Shown here in pieces: positions 8,201 through 16,976 of a stretch of 39,779 bases of DNA. The position numbers were made by a program, and so were the translations under genes. Each line of letters starts with the position of its first letter. Position 1 is the stretch's first letter. This stretch comes from a virus: the IMG/VR virus record IMGVR_UViG_3300044732_000574, positions 1 to 39,779 of that record; one strand, 5' to 3'. The notes beneath the pieces are model-generated. The model was not told the DNA's origin. It ran no database searches and worked only from the letters and a program-made list of their open reading frames with translations.

Positions 8201-9940
8201 TCAATGAGTTTCGTACCAGTCGTTTCCAATCTTAGCTTCCGCTGCGACAGGAATACGAACACCAAGAAACTCTCCAGCTTCTAGTGCAGAGTCTACAGCA
8301 ATCTTGGATACCAACTCAGCATGTTCCTCTTTGACGGTGATCTGTTGCTCGTCGTGAACAAACGCTGAAATCCAAAAGTCTTTGCCGTTTACTAGTCCCG
8401 CTTTCTCACAGTTCTTCTCAGTAGTAACTACCCACTGTTTAGCTATGATAGCTGCGGCACCTTGAAGTAGACTGTTGATCGCACCATGACCAGATCGAAC
8501 TGGTAACTTACGACCATCTAAAGCAAGAACATAACCACGCTCTGAAGCCTTCTTAACTTTCTCTGAGAACGTACCAAATGCTGGCAAACTTGTGAAGAAT
8601 TTCTGCTTCATCGATTTACCTTCTTTGGTTCCACCACCTACGATGGCTCCCATCTTAGCATCGCCTGCTCCATATAGGAGTGCGTATGTGAAAGTCTTAG
8701 CTACGTCGCGGGACGGTAGACCTGCTGCTTCCATTGTGCGTGTGTGTACATCACCATGCATAATCTCATTGGCATAATCACCATTGTCATATGCTGCTAG
8801 ATAATGTGCCAAGCAACGCAATTCGATACCAGACAAATCCACACCAACTAGTTTGTAACCACCAGGTACTGTGAACAACTGACGGATCTCTTTGCCGTAT
8901 GGTTTACGAACAGAAGGAATCTGTGCCATGTTAGGATAGCTATGAGTAGCACGACCTGTATGTGCACCATTAACATTCATACGACCATGGATGCGACCGT
9001 TGCGAACTAAACGCAACCAAGCATTAGAACCTTCACCTAACATACCAATACGCTTCTCTAACATAAAGTAGACAGCAAGCTTCTTGGCTTCGGGATAGTC
9101 GAGAGCGTTTAGAATTTCTTCGTTGATCTCAGCTTTCCCACTAGGTGTAAATTCTGTAGGTTTCCAGTCGTAGTTCTTCTTGAACCAGTACGCAATGTGA
9201 TCTCGAGATGACGGATTGAACTCAATGACTTGGTCTTTGAGTGGTTTGCCTGTCTTCTCAGATGTGCGTTTGATAGTTCGAGTAGGGAACACTGTCACGA
9301 GACTCTTGCGAATCTCCTCGCGTTGTTCTGCCAGATCGGCATACATTTCGGAGGCAGCTTTCTCGTTGAATGTGAAACCATTAATCTCCATGCGAACAGC
9401 TGTCTGTTGCATCTTAGTTTCAATCTCGAGTGCTTTTGGTGATATGTTCTGAGACACTAGATACTTATACAGTTGTACAGTGGTCTTGTTGTCTTGAATA
9501 CAATACTCTAACATTTCAGGGGAGTAAGTTTGCCAGTCTCCAGCATCGAAGTCGCCTTTATGCTCTCCGATCCTTTGACCCCAAGCCTTCAGTGTGTGCG
9601 AACCATACATTGCTGGTTCTAGACCTACAGGCTTTACTCTGAAGTCGTGATTCCTGATATCTTGATATGCTAACTTCGCCATAATCAAAGTGTCGCTAAG
9701 CTTCACTTCGGGATTTGGCTCCCACTTGAATAGTTTGTTTAGAACAGGGATGTCATAGTCAATAATGTTATGACCCACTAGTTCTTCTGCTTGTGATAGC
9801 AGTTTGAGACCTTCTTTGATCTCCATGTCACCAACATAACTATTAATCTCGTCAGTGTCCACGTTATGGATTACCATACAGTGTGCTTTTGTCACCTGTA
9901 GATATAATCCATTAGTCTCAATGTCAAATGCTAATTTCAA
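8201..9940 (-). CDS. family A DNA polymerase with 3'-5' exonuclease
   Basis: 579 residues, shorter than T7 gp5 (704). Exonuclease motifs: DIET at 6-9, GHNIIDYDIPVL at 56-67, YCIQDNKTT at 146-154. Polymerase motifs: A GVDLSGIELR at 366-375 (D368), B RDVAKTFTYALLYG at 411-424, C FVHDEQQ at 527-533 (D530). The start codon is TTG at 9940, with AGGAG six bases upstream and no better ATG, so translation may be kept low. T7 gp5 recruits host thioredoxin through an insert in the thumb; the region between residues 210 and 300 is short here and no such insert is evident. It follows the primase-helicase gene by 28 bases. Confidence 0.95.
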   Translation of the reverse strand: MKLAFDIETNGLYLQVTKAHCMVIHNVDTDEINSYVGDMEIKEGLKLLSQAEELVGHNIIDYDIPVLNKLFKWEPNPEVKLSDTLIMAKLAYQDIRNHDFRVKPVGLEPAMYGSHTLKAWGQRIGEHKGDFDAGDWQTYSPEMLEYCIQDNKTTVQLYKYLVSQNISPKALEIETKMQQTAVRMEINGFTFNEKAASEMYADLAEQREEIRKSLVTVFPTRTIKRTSEKTGKPLKDQVIEFNPSSRDHIAYWFKKNYDWKPTEFTPSGKAEINEEILNALDYPEAKKLAVYFMLEKRIGMLGEGSNAWLRLVRNGRIHGRMNVNGAHTGRATHSYPNMAQIPSVRKPYGKEIRQLFTVPGGYKLVGVDLSGIELRCLAHYLAAYDNGDYANEIMHGDVHTRTMEAAGLPSRDVAKTFTYALLYGAGDAKMGAIVGGGTKEGKSMKQKFFTSLPAFGTFSEKVKKASERGYVLALDGRKLPVRSGHGAINSLLQGAAAIIAKQWVVTTEKNCEKAGLVNGKDFWISAFVHDEQQITVKEEHAELVSKIAVDSALEAGEFLGVRIPVAAEAKIGNDWYETH

Positions 9941-9968
9941 TACGTTCTCCTAAAAGAGTAACTGTTGT

Positions 9969-11579
9969 CTAAAATCCATCTATAGAATCTACTGCTACTG
10001 TGTAGTTTGAGAGTCGTCCAGAGAATGGGTCGTATGACATCTTGCCACACTTACCTACTTCGCCTGTGAATCGATTCTTCAACACACGGATGGTTGTTAC
10101 GTTTGCATCTCCATTGTCTGATTGTTGATTTCTTTCGAGACCAATCACCATGTCTGAGAGCTGTCCAATCGCTGCTGATCCTCGCAGTTGAGACAAAGAA
10201 GTCTCAGCTCCGTTCTCATGCCCTTCGCCCATAGGTCTGCGAAGATGTGACACCAGAATCAATCCGATACCTGTCTCTTCAACCAATGTGCGTAACATAG
10301 TCATAGCGTTGTCAATCATGCGTCGTTCGTCGCCATCACCTAAACCAGAAACTAGAATGGACAAGTGATCTAGGATCACCCATTTACACTCTAAACCTCT
10401 AGCCATGAATCGAACTTTGTTCAACATGTTCTCAACTTCAGATGAACCGAAGTGATCATACATAAACAAATTGTCGTTGGCGATGATCTTGTCGTATGCC
10501 TTACGGAATTCCTCAGGAGTGACACCTGCACGACTGATATGTAAAGGTCTGTTCAACTCAATACCCATCAATCCTAAAGCTGTCCTACGAGGATTCTCCT
10601 CTAGCATAATCATGCCGACCTTCTCTTCTTTCTTGATGAGGTGACATGCTAACTCACGAACGAATGCAGATTTACCTACACCCGAACCAGCAGTTACAGT
10701 GACAAGTTCTCCCTGTCGTAAACCACGGGTTATTCTGTTGAGTCCTTCGAATGGGTAGTCGACGGTGGAGATTACATCTTCTCTACTGACAACGTCCCAC
10801 AGATCTTTACCAGACACAATTCCATCTGGTCTGTAGGATTGTGCACCCCACATTGCATCTTGAAGATCCTTGACTCTACCAGCCATGAGCATCTCATTCG
10901 CATCTTTCATAGGCAAATGAGCAATCTTACATGTACCAGGTTTCAGAAGTTCTGCGCATTTCTTTGCAGCTTCTTGACCAGGTTCATCCATGTCGAACAT
11001 GATAATGATTTCTTCAAATCGCTCAAGCCAATCTAGATTCTGACGAAAACATCTGACAGCTCCCTGTGCACCATTAGGTACAGAGACAACTGGCCACTTG
11101 TTTCCTTGAACCTGCGACATAGACAATGCGTCGATCTCACCTTCAGTCACAACGATCTTACGACCGATCAACTTTTGGTTCTGACCGAAGAATGGTAACT
11201 TAGCACCATTACCGATGATCTCAAAGTTCTTCTGTTGGTCTTTCAACTTGACAGCGATCAACTCGCCATCTTTGTAGTATGGGAACGCTTGTACGACTTT
11301 GCCGTTGTGCTTCCCTACTTTAACTCCAAACTTCTCTGCTGTCTCCAATGAAATGGATCTGGCAGATAGAGGCTTCACTGTCCACTCTAAGAATGGCTTC
11401 AGTGATTTCTCAACTTCTTTCTTTGATGCTGCTTTCTCTACGCCACCTGTAGCATTTTTATGGATGCCACAAGCGAAACAGTAGGTGTGCTGATCTGCAT
11501 ACACAGCGTTAGCGTCTGAACTCCCACACGCATCACACGAGGTGTGGTGTAGAAATTCTGCTTGTTCTTTATCTTGCAT
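9969..11579 (-). CDS. primase-helicase (T7 gp4-like)
   Basis: 536 residues. The N-terminus has a zinc-binding module (C15, C18, C34, C37). The TOPRIM primase core shows KIVVTEGEIDALSM and IIMFDMDEPGQEAAKKC. The C-terminal RecA-like DnaB helicase has Walker A VTAGSGVGKSAF, Walker B CKWVILDHLSIL and SHLRRP. It would unwind DNA 5'-3' and lay down RNA primers for the adjacent polymerase. Start ATG has GGAG upstream. All domains needed for both activities are present. Confidence 0.95.
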   Translation of the reverse strand: MQDKEQAEFLHHTSCDACGSSDANAVYADQHTYCFACGIHKNATGGVEKAASKKEVEKSLKPFLEWTVKPLSARSISLETAEKFGVKVGKHNGKVVQAFPYYKDGELIAVKLKDQQKNFEIIGNGAKLPFFGQNQKLIGRKIVVTEGEIDALSMSQVQGNKWPVVSVPNGAQGAVRCFRQNLDWLERFEEIIIMFDMDEPGQEAAKKCAELLKPGTCKIAHLPMKDANEMLMAGRVKDLQDAMWGAQSYRPDGIVSGKDLWDVVSREDVISTVDYPFEGLNRITRGLRQGELVTVTAGSGVGKSAFVRELACHLIKKEEKVGMIMLEENPRRTALGLMGIELNRPLHISRAGVTPEEFRKAYDKIIANDNLFMYDHFGSSEVENMLNKVRFMARGLECKWVILDHLSILVSGLGDGDERRMIDNAMTMLRTLVEETGIGLILVSHLRRPMGEGHENGAETSLSQLRGSAAIGQLSDMVIGLERNQQSDNGDANVTTIRVLKNRFTGEVGKCGKMSYDPFSGRLSNYTVAVDSIDGF

Positions 11580-11634
11580 TTAATTCTCCAAGTTAGAAAC
11601 ACTCTAACCCACTCGTAAGAATGGGCTAGGTAAA

Positions 11635-12051
11635 TCAACTTTTCTTTGGTTCCAACAGCCATGCATCTGGAATAAATCTATCAGCATATAAGAATCCGTG
11701 CTTGTCGCACCAATCCGCATATGTAGTCTTAGAGGCTTTGCTGATCTTAGATCGAGAGCCTGTGAATACAAATCTGATATCTAAGTCTGGATGCTGTTCC
11801 TTGATCAGAAGGTGCTTCTGACGGTCATCGACCATAAAGCGACCCTTCGTCTCAATTATAATGCCATTGTGAAGGACAAAGTCTGGAGTGTAACGACTTG
11901 CTTTCGCTGGCTTTAGATACTTGATAGTGATGTTCTCATACTCAAATGGGATTTCCATCTGTGTCAATTGCTCAGCTATCTTCTCTTCAAGTCCAGAGCG
12001 AAATCCATATCGCACTCCAATTTGCTTAAAACTCTGCTTCTTCGCCTTCAT
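11635..12051 (-). CDS. endonuclease I, Holliday junction resolvase (T7 gp3-like)
   Basis: 138 residues, close to 149 in T7. The PD-(D/E)XK residues appear in order: E in RSGLEEKIAEQL, D in RYTPDFVL, and E-x-K in IIIETKGRF, followed by the usual basic region. The enzyme resolves branched DNA and in T7 helps degrade host DNA. The gene overlaps the end of the single-strand-binding protein gene by 26 bases, the same gene order as T7 (2.5 then 3). Confidence 0.93.
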   Translation of the reverse strand: MKAKKQSFKQIGVRYGFRSGLEEKIAEQLTQMEIPFEYENITIKYLKPAKASRYTPDFVLHNGIIIETKGRFMVDDRQKHLLIKEQHPDLDIRFVFTGSRSKISKASKTTYADWCDKHGFLYADRFIPDAWLLEPKKS

Positions 12052-12580
12052 TCAGAACTTCCTTCTTGGTGGGAGTGCTATCAACGTCATCTTCTACTGT
12101 GAAGCCTTCGCCTTCATCACCAAACAAGGACTTATTGCCGAACTCTACGAGCTCGATAATCTGAACAGCGTTCAAGTACAGTGCGACACCTGTGTTGATG
12201 CCTTTGTCGTATGGGTTGATACTAGCGTTCACCTTGACGATAGAACCGCCACCAATCTTCAAGTCATCCGTATTCTTGATCGGTTGACCTTTAGAGTTGA
12301 ACAGGCGAGGTAGGTTCTTAGATTTGAAGGTGATAATCGTGTTACCCTCTTCGTCTTCTTTGAATGGGAAAATTGCTTTTGCAATCTTCTTGTTCCCAAA
12401 CTCATCTGTGAACTTCTCTCGAACCTTGTCACAGAACTCTTGCACTTCTTTGTCATCACTGGGAACAGATAATGAAATCTTATAGACTCCCTCAGGACTC
12501 CATTTAGTATCTGGTCGTGTAAGCCATGGGTACATTGCAATGCCCTTGGGCGATGTGATTCTTTCCAAACGATCTGCCAT
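12026..12580 (-). CDS. single-stranded DNA-binding protein (T7 gp2.5-like)
   Basis: 184 residues. An OB-fold-sized N-terminal domain with alternating strands (ERITSPKGIAMYPWLTRPD, GVYKISLSVP, GGGSIVKVNASINPYDKG) is followed by a strongly acidic tail ending in EEAEF. A terminal aromatic after an acidic tail is the hallmark of gp2.5, which docks onto polymerase and helicase. The gene lies just after a leftward terminator and before endonuclease I. Confidence 0.92.
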   Translation of the reverse strand: MADRLERITSPKGIAMYPWLTRPDTKWSPEGVYKISLSVPSDDKEVQEFCDKVREKFTDEFGNKKIAKAIFPFKEDEEGNTIITFKSKNLPRLFNSKGQPIKNTDDLKIGGGSIVKVNASINPYDKGINTGVALYLNAVQIIELVEFGNKSLFGDEGEGFTVEDDVDSTPTKKEVLNEGEEAEF

Positions 12581-12611
12581 TTATTGATTTCCTCTCGAAT
12601 AATGGTAAAGC

Positions 12612-12648
12612 ATAAAAAGCCCAACCTAGTCGTTAGTTAGGAAGGGCT
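12612..12648 (-). terminator. intrinsic terminator, leftward
   Basis: On the minus strand AGCCC...GGGCT encloses an inner CCTAA/TTAGG pairing and is followed by TTTTT. It lies between the 92-residue HTH-like gene and the single-strand-binding protein gene, so it would reduce leftward host-polymerase transcription into the replication block. Read-through by the phage RNA polymerase would separate early from middle genes. Confidence 0.75.
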
Positions 12649-12653
12649 GTGGA

Positions 12654-12932
12654 TTAAGCAAACAGTTGACGAAGCTGAACAGCTGTCTCTAAGTTTGCTC
12701 GTTGAACGCTAGTTAGTTTAGCTTCTTGGTCTCGTGTACCAAACGGTAACGAGTAGAATGCCTTACCACCACGCATTGTAGTGAACACTTTATGACCACG
12801 CTCACGAAGTTGAGATACAACTTGTGGGACATGCTTCACATTGTATTTCTCAGCGATCTCACTGGCTGTTACACCGATGACTGGGTCTGCACCCATGATA
12901 GCTTTGATTACGAAGTGTTGATTCTGTGACAT
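12654..12932 (-). CDS. small winged-helix/HTH-like protein
   Basis: 92 residues. The central part (GVTASEIAEKYNVKHVPQVVSQLRERGHKVFTTMRGG) reads as a helix-turn-helix followed by a beta wing, as in small DNA-binding regulators; the sequence ends with a leucine-rich helix. It is the last gene before a terminator. Start supported by GGAG. A transcriptional regulator acting on the phage or host genome is plausible; the target is unknown. Confidence 0.75.
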   Translation of the reverse strand: MSQNQHFVIKAIMGADPVIGVTASEIAEKYNVKHVPQVVSQLRERGHKVFTTMRGGKAFYSLPFGTRDQEAKLTSVQRANLETAVQLRQLFA

Positions 12933-12976
12933 AGTATTACTCCATTTCAGGTTGAGACGTATACACCATGTATGTT

Positions 12977-13028
12977 GTCTAATACCGCATCTCTGCGGTT
13001 TCGTCCATTGAGGACTCGTCAGTTAGAC
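12977..13028 (-). ncRNA. type I hammerhead ribozyme 3
   Basis: Stem I GTCTAA/TTAGAC, core CTGACGA (C at the variable seventh position), stem II GTCC/GGAC, GAAA, stem III CCGCA/TGCGG with a GAGA loop, and a GUA cleavage triplet in place of the usual GUC. Cut between 12983 and 12982. The TAA stop of the 116-residue gene upstream is the UAA of stem I. Confidence 0.88.
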
Positions 13029-13373
13029 TAGGGGTGGGCGATCGATCACGATGTGTGAACCAGCACCAGCTACGACGGTAGAATCTGCTTGGGCAGTTGT
13101 CGAAGTGGTGGTAGTAGAGTTGTTGTTATCATCGTCCTCGTCAGAGCTCTTCATGCCTGTGTAATCAGTTTTGAAGTGCTTGTTCAGAGCATCAAGTTTG
13201 CCTTGATATTCATCGACGATTTTGAGTTCTTTCTCAATCGCGTCCATAAGATCAGCATGATCGGGAATCGAAAGAGGATTCGACAGAATAACTTCCACAT
13301 TCATGGCATGTTTTCTGATGTGTGCGTCGTAGTGTGCACGACTCGCGAAAATTAATTTATTTCTTATACTCAT
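13023..13373 (-). CDS. hypothetical protein, 116 aa, acidic/Asn-Thr-rich linker
   Basis: Not recognised. A helical N-terminal domain (about residues 1-75, ending FKTDYTGMKSS) is joined to a low-complexity linker of Asp, Asn, Ser and Thr and a hydrophobic tail ending RPPLV. The tail's last codons and stop are encoded by stem I of hammerhead 3. Preceded by AGGAG. It is the first gene after the leftward promoter at 13531 and hammerhead 4. Confidence 0.75.
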   Translation of the reverse strand: MSIRNKLIFASRAHYDAHIRKHAMNVEVILSNPLSIPDHADLMDAIEKELKIVDEYQGKLDALNKHFKTDYTGMKSSDEDDDNNNSTTTTSTTAQADSTVVAGAGSHIVIDRPPLV

Positions 13374-13442
13374 AGTGTTAACTCCTAAAGGATGTTAAAC
13401 TACAGGAGGATTCGACTCAGGATATCGATATAGTTTGATTGT

Positions 13443-13502
13443 GTCTGAGACCACGACTCTCCCGAGTGGTGGTTTCGCCTATTGAAGGCTCTTCAGTCAG
13501 AC
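13443..13502 (-). ncRNA. type I hammerhead ribozyme 4
   Basis: Stem I GTCTGA/TCAGAC, core CTGAAGA, stem II GCCT/AGGC with loop TCAAT, GAAA, stem III CCACCACTC/GAGTCGTGG, GUC. Cut between 13449 and 13448. Unlike most copies it does not touch a stop codon: it lies about 45 bases after the RNA polymerase gene and just downstream of a phage promoter, so it would trim an 81-base leader from that promoter's RNA. Confidence 0.88.
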
Positions 13503-13510
13503 TGATAAAT

Positions 13511-13529
13511 GAGAAGGATGTACCTTCTC
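13511..13529 (-). other. 5'-terminal RNA hairpin at promoter start
   Basis: GAGAAGG (13529-13523), loop TACAT, CCTTCTC (13517-13511): a perfect 7-bp stem beginning at the first transcribed G of the adjacent promoter. A stem at the extreme 5' end commonly stabilises phage transcripts. Here it would become part of the leader released by hammerhead 4. Confidence 0.7.
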
Positions 13530-13546
13530 TTAACTGAGGCGTCAGA
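13525..13546 (-). promoter_or_regulatory. candidate phage RNA polymerase promoter, leftward
   Basis: The minus strand reads TCTGACGCCTCAGTTA (13546-13531) followed by AGAGAA. The same 16 bases occur in four intergenic places only, each followed by a purine-rich start; the CCTCA then short AT step then G/A-rich start recalls the T3 promoter (CCCTCACTAAAGGGA). It lies directly after the RNA polymerase gene stop and drives the 116-residue gene and the replication block. Confidence 0.72.
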
Positions 13547-13547
13547 G

Positions 13548-15932
13548 CTATGCGAATGCATAGTGAGACTTAGAGGTATTTCGTAGGTCTAGCGATCCTC
13601 GTTTGGGAGGAGGTAGAACCTTCGATCTCTTGTTCTCTGGCAATGCTGCAAGAACTCTGTTGTGCAAATCTTGGAGTGGGTCCCAGTTCTCATAAAGTTC
13701 CACGAATGTATCCTTTACGATAGCGGAGAATTGCTCCATGTCGGACGGTAGGCAACTGAACGAATCGTGAATCAATAGGAATTGGTGTATTCCAGATTCT
13801 TTCGCTGTCAGTGCTGCCATCTGCAAGTGAGTTGCATCACAACTGTGTACAAAGTTCGGAGACATAGATGTTCTTTGTTTACTTGGAACTAACTTATCCG
13901 TATAACCATAAACAAATCGATTGCGAATGCGTCTACCTTTTACAGTGACATTCAACTGAGTTTCCTTCACCTTATAGTAGGCATTGTAGACTGGGAACGA
14001 CAACGGTGTGAACCATGTGATAGGAAGATTCTCCTTCGCCATAATTCCTGCCAAATGCTGTAACCAATCCATAACTTCCATAGGTTTAGGAGCAATCTGT
14101 CTCAATACAGTGTCCAAGTGGTTTGCTAGATAGACTGCAGATTTAATTGGATTCTCGAATTTGTGCTTCTTCTCAGAAATCACATCCGACATCAATTGCT
14201 CTGCCCATCCAAACAATTCCATCTTGTTCGTACTGTTAGACTTTGTGACACCACCCTTACGGGAGCCATAGCAAATTGTCATAGTTGAACGTTTGGTCGT
14301 CTTTCGAGTGATACCAAAGTCCAACCATTCAGTTGCTAGTTTCTGCGTAGCCTCATCCGCATTCTTCAGATCATCCTTTAGAATTTCTATGAGGATTTCT
14401 GCGGCATCACGGTAAACGTCCTCTGGTTGTTCGCCAGGAATGAGGTTCACTCGTTTGCCTGTGGTATCATCTCGGAGCATAGCACTGAAGTGCTGTAATC
14501 CAGAGTTACTACCATCGATTGCAACTGGCAGATGACATATGTAAGAGGAACCTTGAAGTTGCCACTTACGATATTCAATGCATGCTGCTGCAAACAAGAA
14601 TGGCTCAGATGCACCATCTTTACCATCTTCCCCATAGAACCACTCAGGATCTGCAAATGGATCTGCACCGAACGCCATGATTCTGTCATGGTTATCGTCG
14701 ACCCACTTGACTCGATTCTCGAATGATGCTTTGGAAATCTTATCGAAGTCACCAGTGTTAGCTAGGTGAATCTTCAACCAATCTCCAGCTTCTTTAGTTT
14801 CAATGGACTTGCCATCTGCGAACATCCAAAGCGATTTCATCCAATCTGCTGCTTGATGATTTAGCGATGGGATCGCGTAGACTCGACCACGGAAATCCAA
14901 GAATGCTGGTAGGAACATGCGTTCCTCGTTGGTCATAGACCGAGCTTCAGTCAAATCTGACAGGAATGTTGCCTGTAACGACTTGTACTGATAGCCTTCT
15001 TTCTTGCTTAGTCCCTGTGGTAGGGAGCTCGGTGGAATCTTTCTGAACTTTCTCACATGCTCACCCTTGTCAGTTACCGAGAGATGATTAATCTCATAGG
15101 CACGTCTAATGATGTGAACTAGTTCAGTGTTGATCTTGAGTGGAACGCTTTGAATAGCATTCACAGCATCAACCCACCGAGCACCCAAGACAGCAGACTC
15201 GCGTACCACTGCTTTGTGATCACGGTTCCAAGTCTTCACCAATCGCACTTTAGATGCGACACGTTCATCGTAGTAACTACCTTCGAGAATCGACTTTGGT
15301 TCAGACAACATTGGAGAGAACACAGGTTTAGATATACGTTGATTGTCATAGATATCGTCCATGTGTTTCAGTGCACTATCAGTTAGTACTACTCTTGTGG
15401 CTTCATTGCTTATACCACCAGCGTTCTCAGATCTAATGATCACAAACGCAGGATCCGACATAGCGCATACAGTTTCAATCAGGTTCGAACCGAGCACTAA
15501 TGCTCTGCGTTTGAATTCGAGTTGATCTGTAGGTTTGTCTTCAATTTGATCATAGCACATAACTCCAATTTTACTTGCGAGTGCTGTGTATGAAGATTTA
15601 TCACTAGTCCCTCCTCGAGACTTGTGCTCACCTGTTGTGTTAGAACTTCCCTTGCCCATGTTGAATAGGACTTGGTATGCGAAGATAACGCAAGGTGCCG
15701 CACCAATCTTCTGTGCGTCTAACTGCCAATCCATCATAGGACGGTGTGGCTGGTTAGTTGTAATTACTTCTTCGAAGGCACTAATAGTGTCACCTGTCAG
15801 GTCCTTCATAAAACTAAATTCTGGTGCTGTCATTCGACCAGATGCTTGAGCAGATACAAACTTACGATCATATCTATCTACACCTTTATCGAACATGCCA
15901 GATTCATGGAACTTTTCTAAATGTTCGTTCAT
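13548..15932 (-). CDS. single-subunit DNA-dependent RNA polymerase (T7 RNAP family)
   Basis: 794 residues (T7: 883). Landmarks: DFRGRVYAIPS; motif A VAIDGSNSGLQHFSAMLRDD near residue 480; motif B RKTTKRSTMTICYGSRKGG near 575 (R, K, Y and G at T7 spacing); motif C LIHDSFSCLPSD near 720; C-terminus HYAFA, like the FAFA foot of T7 RNAP. Start at 15932 chosen because GAGG lies eight bases upstream; the frame stays open to 15956. It would transcribe from the 16-base elements described here. The mRNA leader starts at hammerhead 5's cleavage site. All catalytic residues are present. Confidence 0.97.
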   Translation of the reverse strand: MNEHLEKFHESGMFDKGVDRYDRKFVSAQASGRMTAPEFSFMKDLTGDTISAFEEVITTNQPHRPMMDWQLDAQKIGAAPCVIFAYQVLFNMGKGSSNTTGEHKSRGGTSDKSSYTALASKIGVMCYDQIEDKPTDQLEFKRRALVLGSNLIETVCAMSDPAFVIIRSENAGGISNEATRVVLTDSALKHMDDIYDNQRISKPVFSPMLSEPKSILEGSYYDERVASKVRLVKTWNRDHKAVVRESAVLGARWVDAVNAIQSVPLKINTELVHIIRRAYEINHLSVTDKGEHVRKFRKIPPSSLPQGLSKKEGYQYKSLQATFLSDLTEARSMTNEERMFLPAFLDFRGRVYAIPSLNHQAADWMKSLWMFADGKSIETKEAGDWLKIHLANTGDFDKISKASFENRVKWVDDNHDRIMAFGADPFADPEWFYGEDGKDGASEPFLFAAACIEYRKWQLQGSSYICHLPVAIDGSNSGLQHFSAMLRDDTTGKRVNLIPGEQPEDVYRDAAEILIEILKDDLKNADEATQKLATEWLDFGITRKTTKRSTMTICYGSRKGGVTKSNSTNKMELFGWAEQLMSDVISEKKHKFENPIKSAVYLANHLDTVLRQIAPKPMEVMDWLQHLAGIMAKENLPITWFTPLSFPVYNAYYKVKETQLNVTVKGRRIRNRFVYGYTDKLVPSKQRTSMSPNFVHSCDATHLQMAALTAKESGIHQFLLIHDSFSCLPSDMEQFSAIVKDTFVELYENWDPLQDLHNRVLAALPENKRSKVLPPPKRGSLDLRNTSKSHYAFA

Positions 15933-15962
15933 TTCTGTTCCTCGTATAAATAACACATCATT

Positions 15963-16044
15963 GTGTAAGACTCTGGGAGCCTCGCCTGCAGAGCGTGCGA
16001 GAATAAGCCCAAAGTTTCGTCCATTTAGGACTCATCAGTTACAC
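15963..16044 (-). ncRNA. type I hammerhead ribozyme 5 (long stem III)
   Basis: Stem I GTGTAA/TTACAC, CTGATGA, stem II GTCC/GGAC, GAAA. Stem III is long: CTTTGGG/CCCAGAG with a G-U wobble, enclosing CTCGC/GCGAG. Cleavage triplet GUC, cut between 15969 and 15968. The last ten codons of the upstream gene (ending VTDES) run through stem I, the core and stem II, and its TAA stop is in the stem II loop, so translation would unfold the ribozyme. Confidence 0.9.
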
Positions 16045-16360
16045 TGATTTCTACTTTCTTGAAGATTAGACCTGCTTTATCGGCTTCTTCTTTGTAAGTG
16101 TTGAACACTCCGCGACCATAGCCATGCATGCCTTTAGATTGTTTGTGACAGAAATACACTGAGCCACTGTGGTTGGTGACTCGATATGCATTTCCTACAT
16201 CTTCAACTTTTGTGATACCAGAAGACATTCGCCAGCTGTCACTGCCGTTATATCCTCCGTACCAACAACCGAAGACTTTCTTCAAGTCCTCGCCAATTTG
16301 TACTATCTCCCATAGGTCTGGGGCATAGTCATAATCTTTACTGTAATCATAAGATTTCAT
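16025..16360 (-). CDS. hypothetical protein, 111 aa, aromatic- and Gly-rich
   Basis: Not recognised. Tyr-rich start (MKSYDYSKDYDYAPDLWE), a central beta-rich segment (CWYGGYNGSDSWRMSSG, YRVTNHSGSVYFCH) and a helical end. Its final codons and stop lie within hammerhead 5, showing that the ribozyme and gene end evolved together. Soluble, no signal peptide. Upstream of RNA polymerase in the early region, hence possibly a host-takeover protein. Confidence 0.72.
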   Translation of the reverse strand: MKSYDYSKDYDYAPDLWEIVQIGEDLKKVFGCWYGGYNGSDSWRMSSGITKVEDVGNAYRVTNHSGSVYFCHKQSKGMHGYGRGVFNTYKEEADKAGLIFKKVEISVTDES

Positions 16361-16379
16361 ATTTATTCTTTCATAAAAT

Positions 16380-16976
16380 TTAGGTTTGTTGTATCCAACT
16401 TGGTTGCTCTCGTTTCTTCCACGAGAACATTCTTGATTTGTCGCCTATGTAATAATTCTGATAGGACAACATAGAGTTACCAGGCACCTTGTGATGCTCA
16501 GGCATCGCTGGTGTAGGTTCTGTGAATAAGCCCACAGGAATGTTGGTTGGTAGTCTGTTCTTCAACATATCTACTAGACCAATCGCCTGTGTCTTGTGAA
16601 CTTTACCATAGCGATATGTATACTCTTCACATAGCTTCTCTAGAAGATCAGCTAGCCACATGTAGTTCTTGTCGCTTGCTCTAGTCCACACTGCTGACGG
16701 ATGGTTAGCATGTGTACATGAGTACATAAGTTCGTTACGGTCGTCAGGTAAATTCCAAGTCTTCTTCTTTCGTCCGAGACTTGAGATTCTAATTCCTTCA
16801 GTACCATCTAAAAGTCGATGAGTAGTTGAGAGCAACTGCGCATACTCCAATATCATTTTTACGCAATGCTTGTCCACATGCATCTCTGCACATGTCTTCG
16901 TGTCGTTGTCTAAATAGAATATGTTCAATTGATCCCACTCCTTCTCTTGATAAAATGCCCACGGTGGAATATACAT
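16380..16976 (-). CDS. conserved phage protein of unknown function, 198 aa
   Basis: Contains NIFYLDNDTKTCAEMHVDKH and VKMILEYAQLLSTTHR (about residues 18-54), a pattern I recall from uncharacterised proteins in marine phages and giant viruses, and a C-terminal block AMPEHHKVPGNSMLSYQNYY with a basic tail. Conserved Cys, His and Asp suggest metal binding or catalysis, but no reaction is known to me. The ATG overlaps the TAA of the 41-residue gene upstream. Confidence 0.75.
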   Translation of the reverse strand: MYIPPWAFYQEKEWDQLNIFYLDNDTKTCAEMHVDKHCVKMILEYAQLLSTTHRLLDGTEGIRISSLGRKKKTWNLPDDRNELMYSCTHANHPSAVWTRASDKNYMWLADLLEKLCEEYTYRYGKVHKTQAIGLVDMLKNRLPTNIPVGLFTEPTPAMPEHHKVPGNSMLSYQNYYIGDKSRMFSWKKREQPSWIQQT

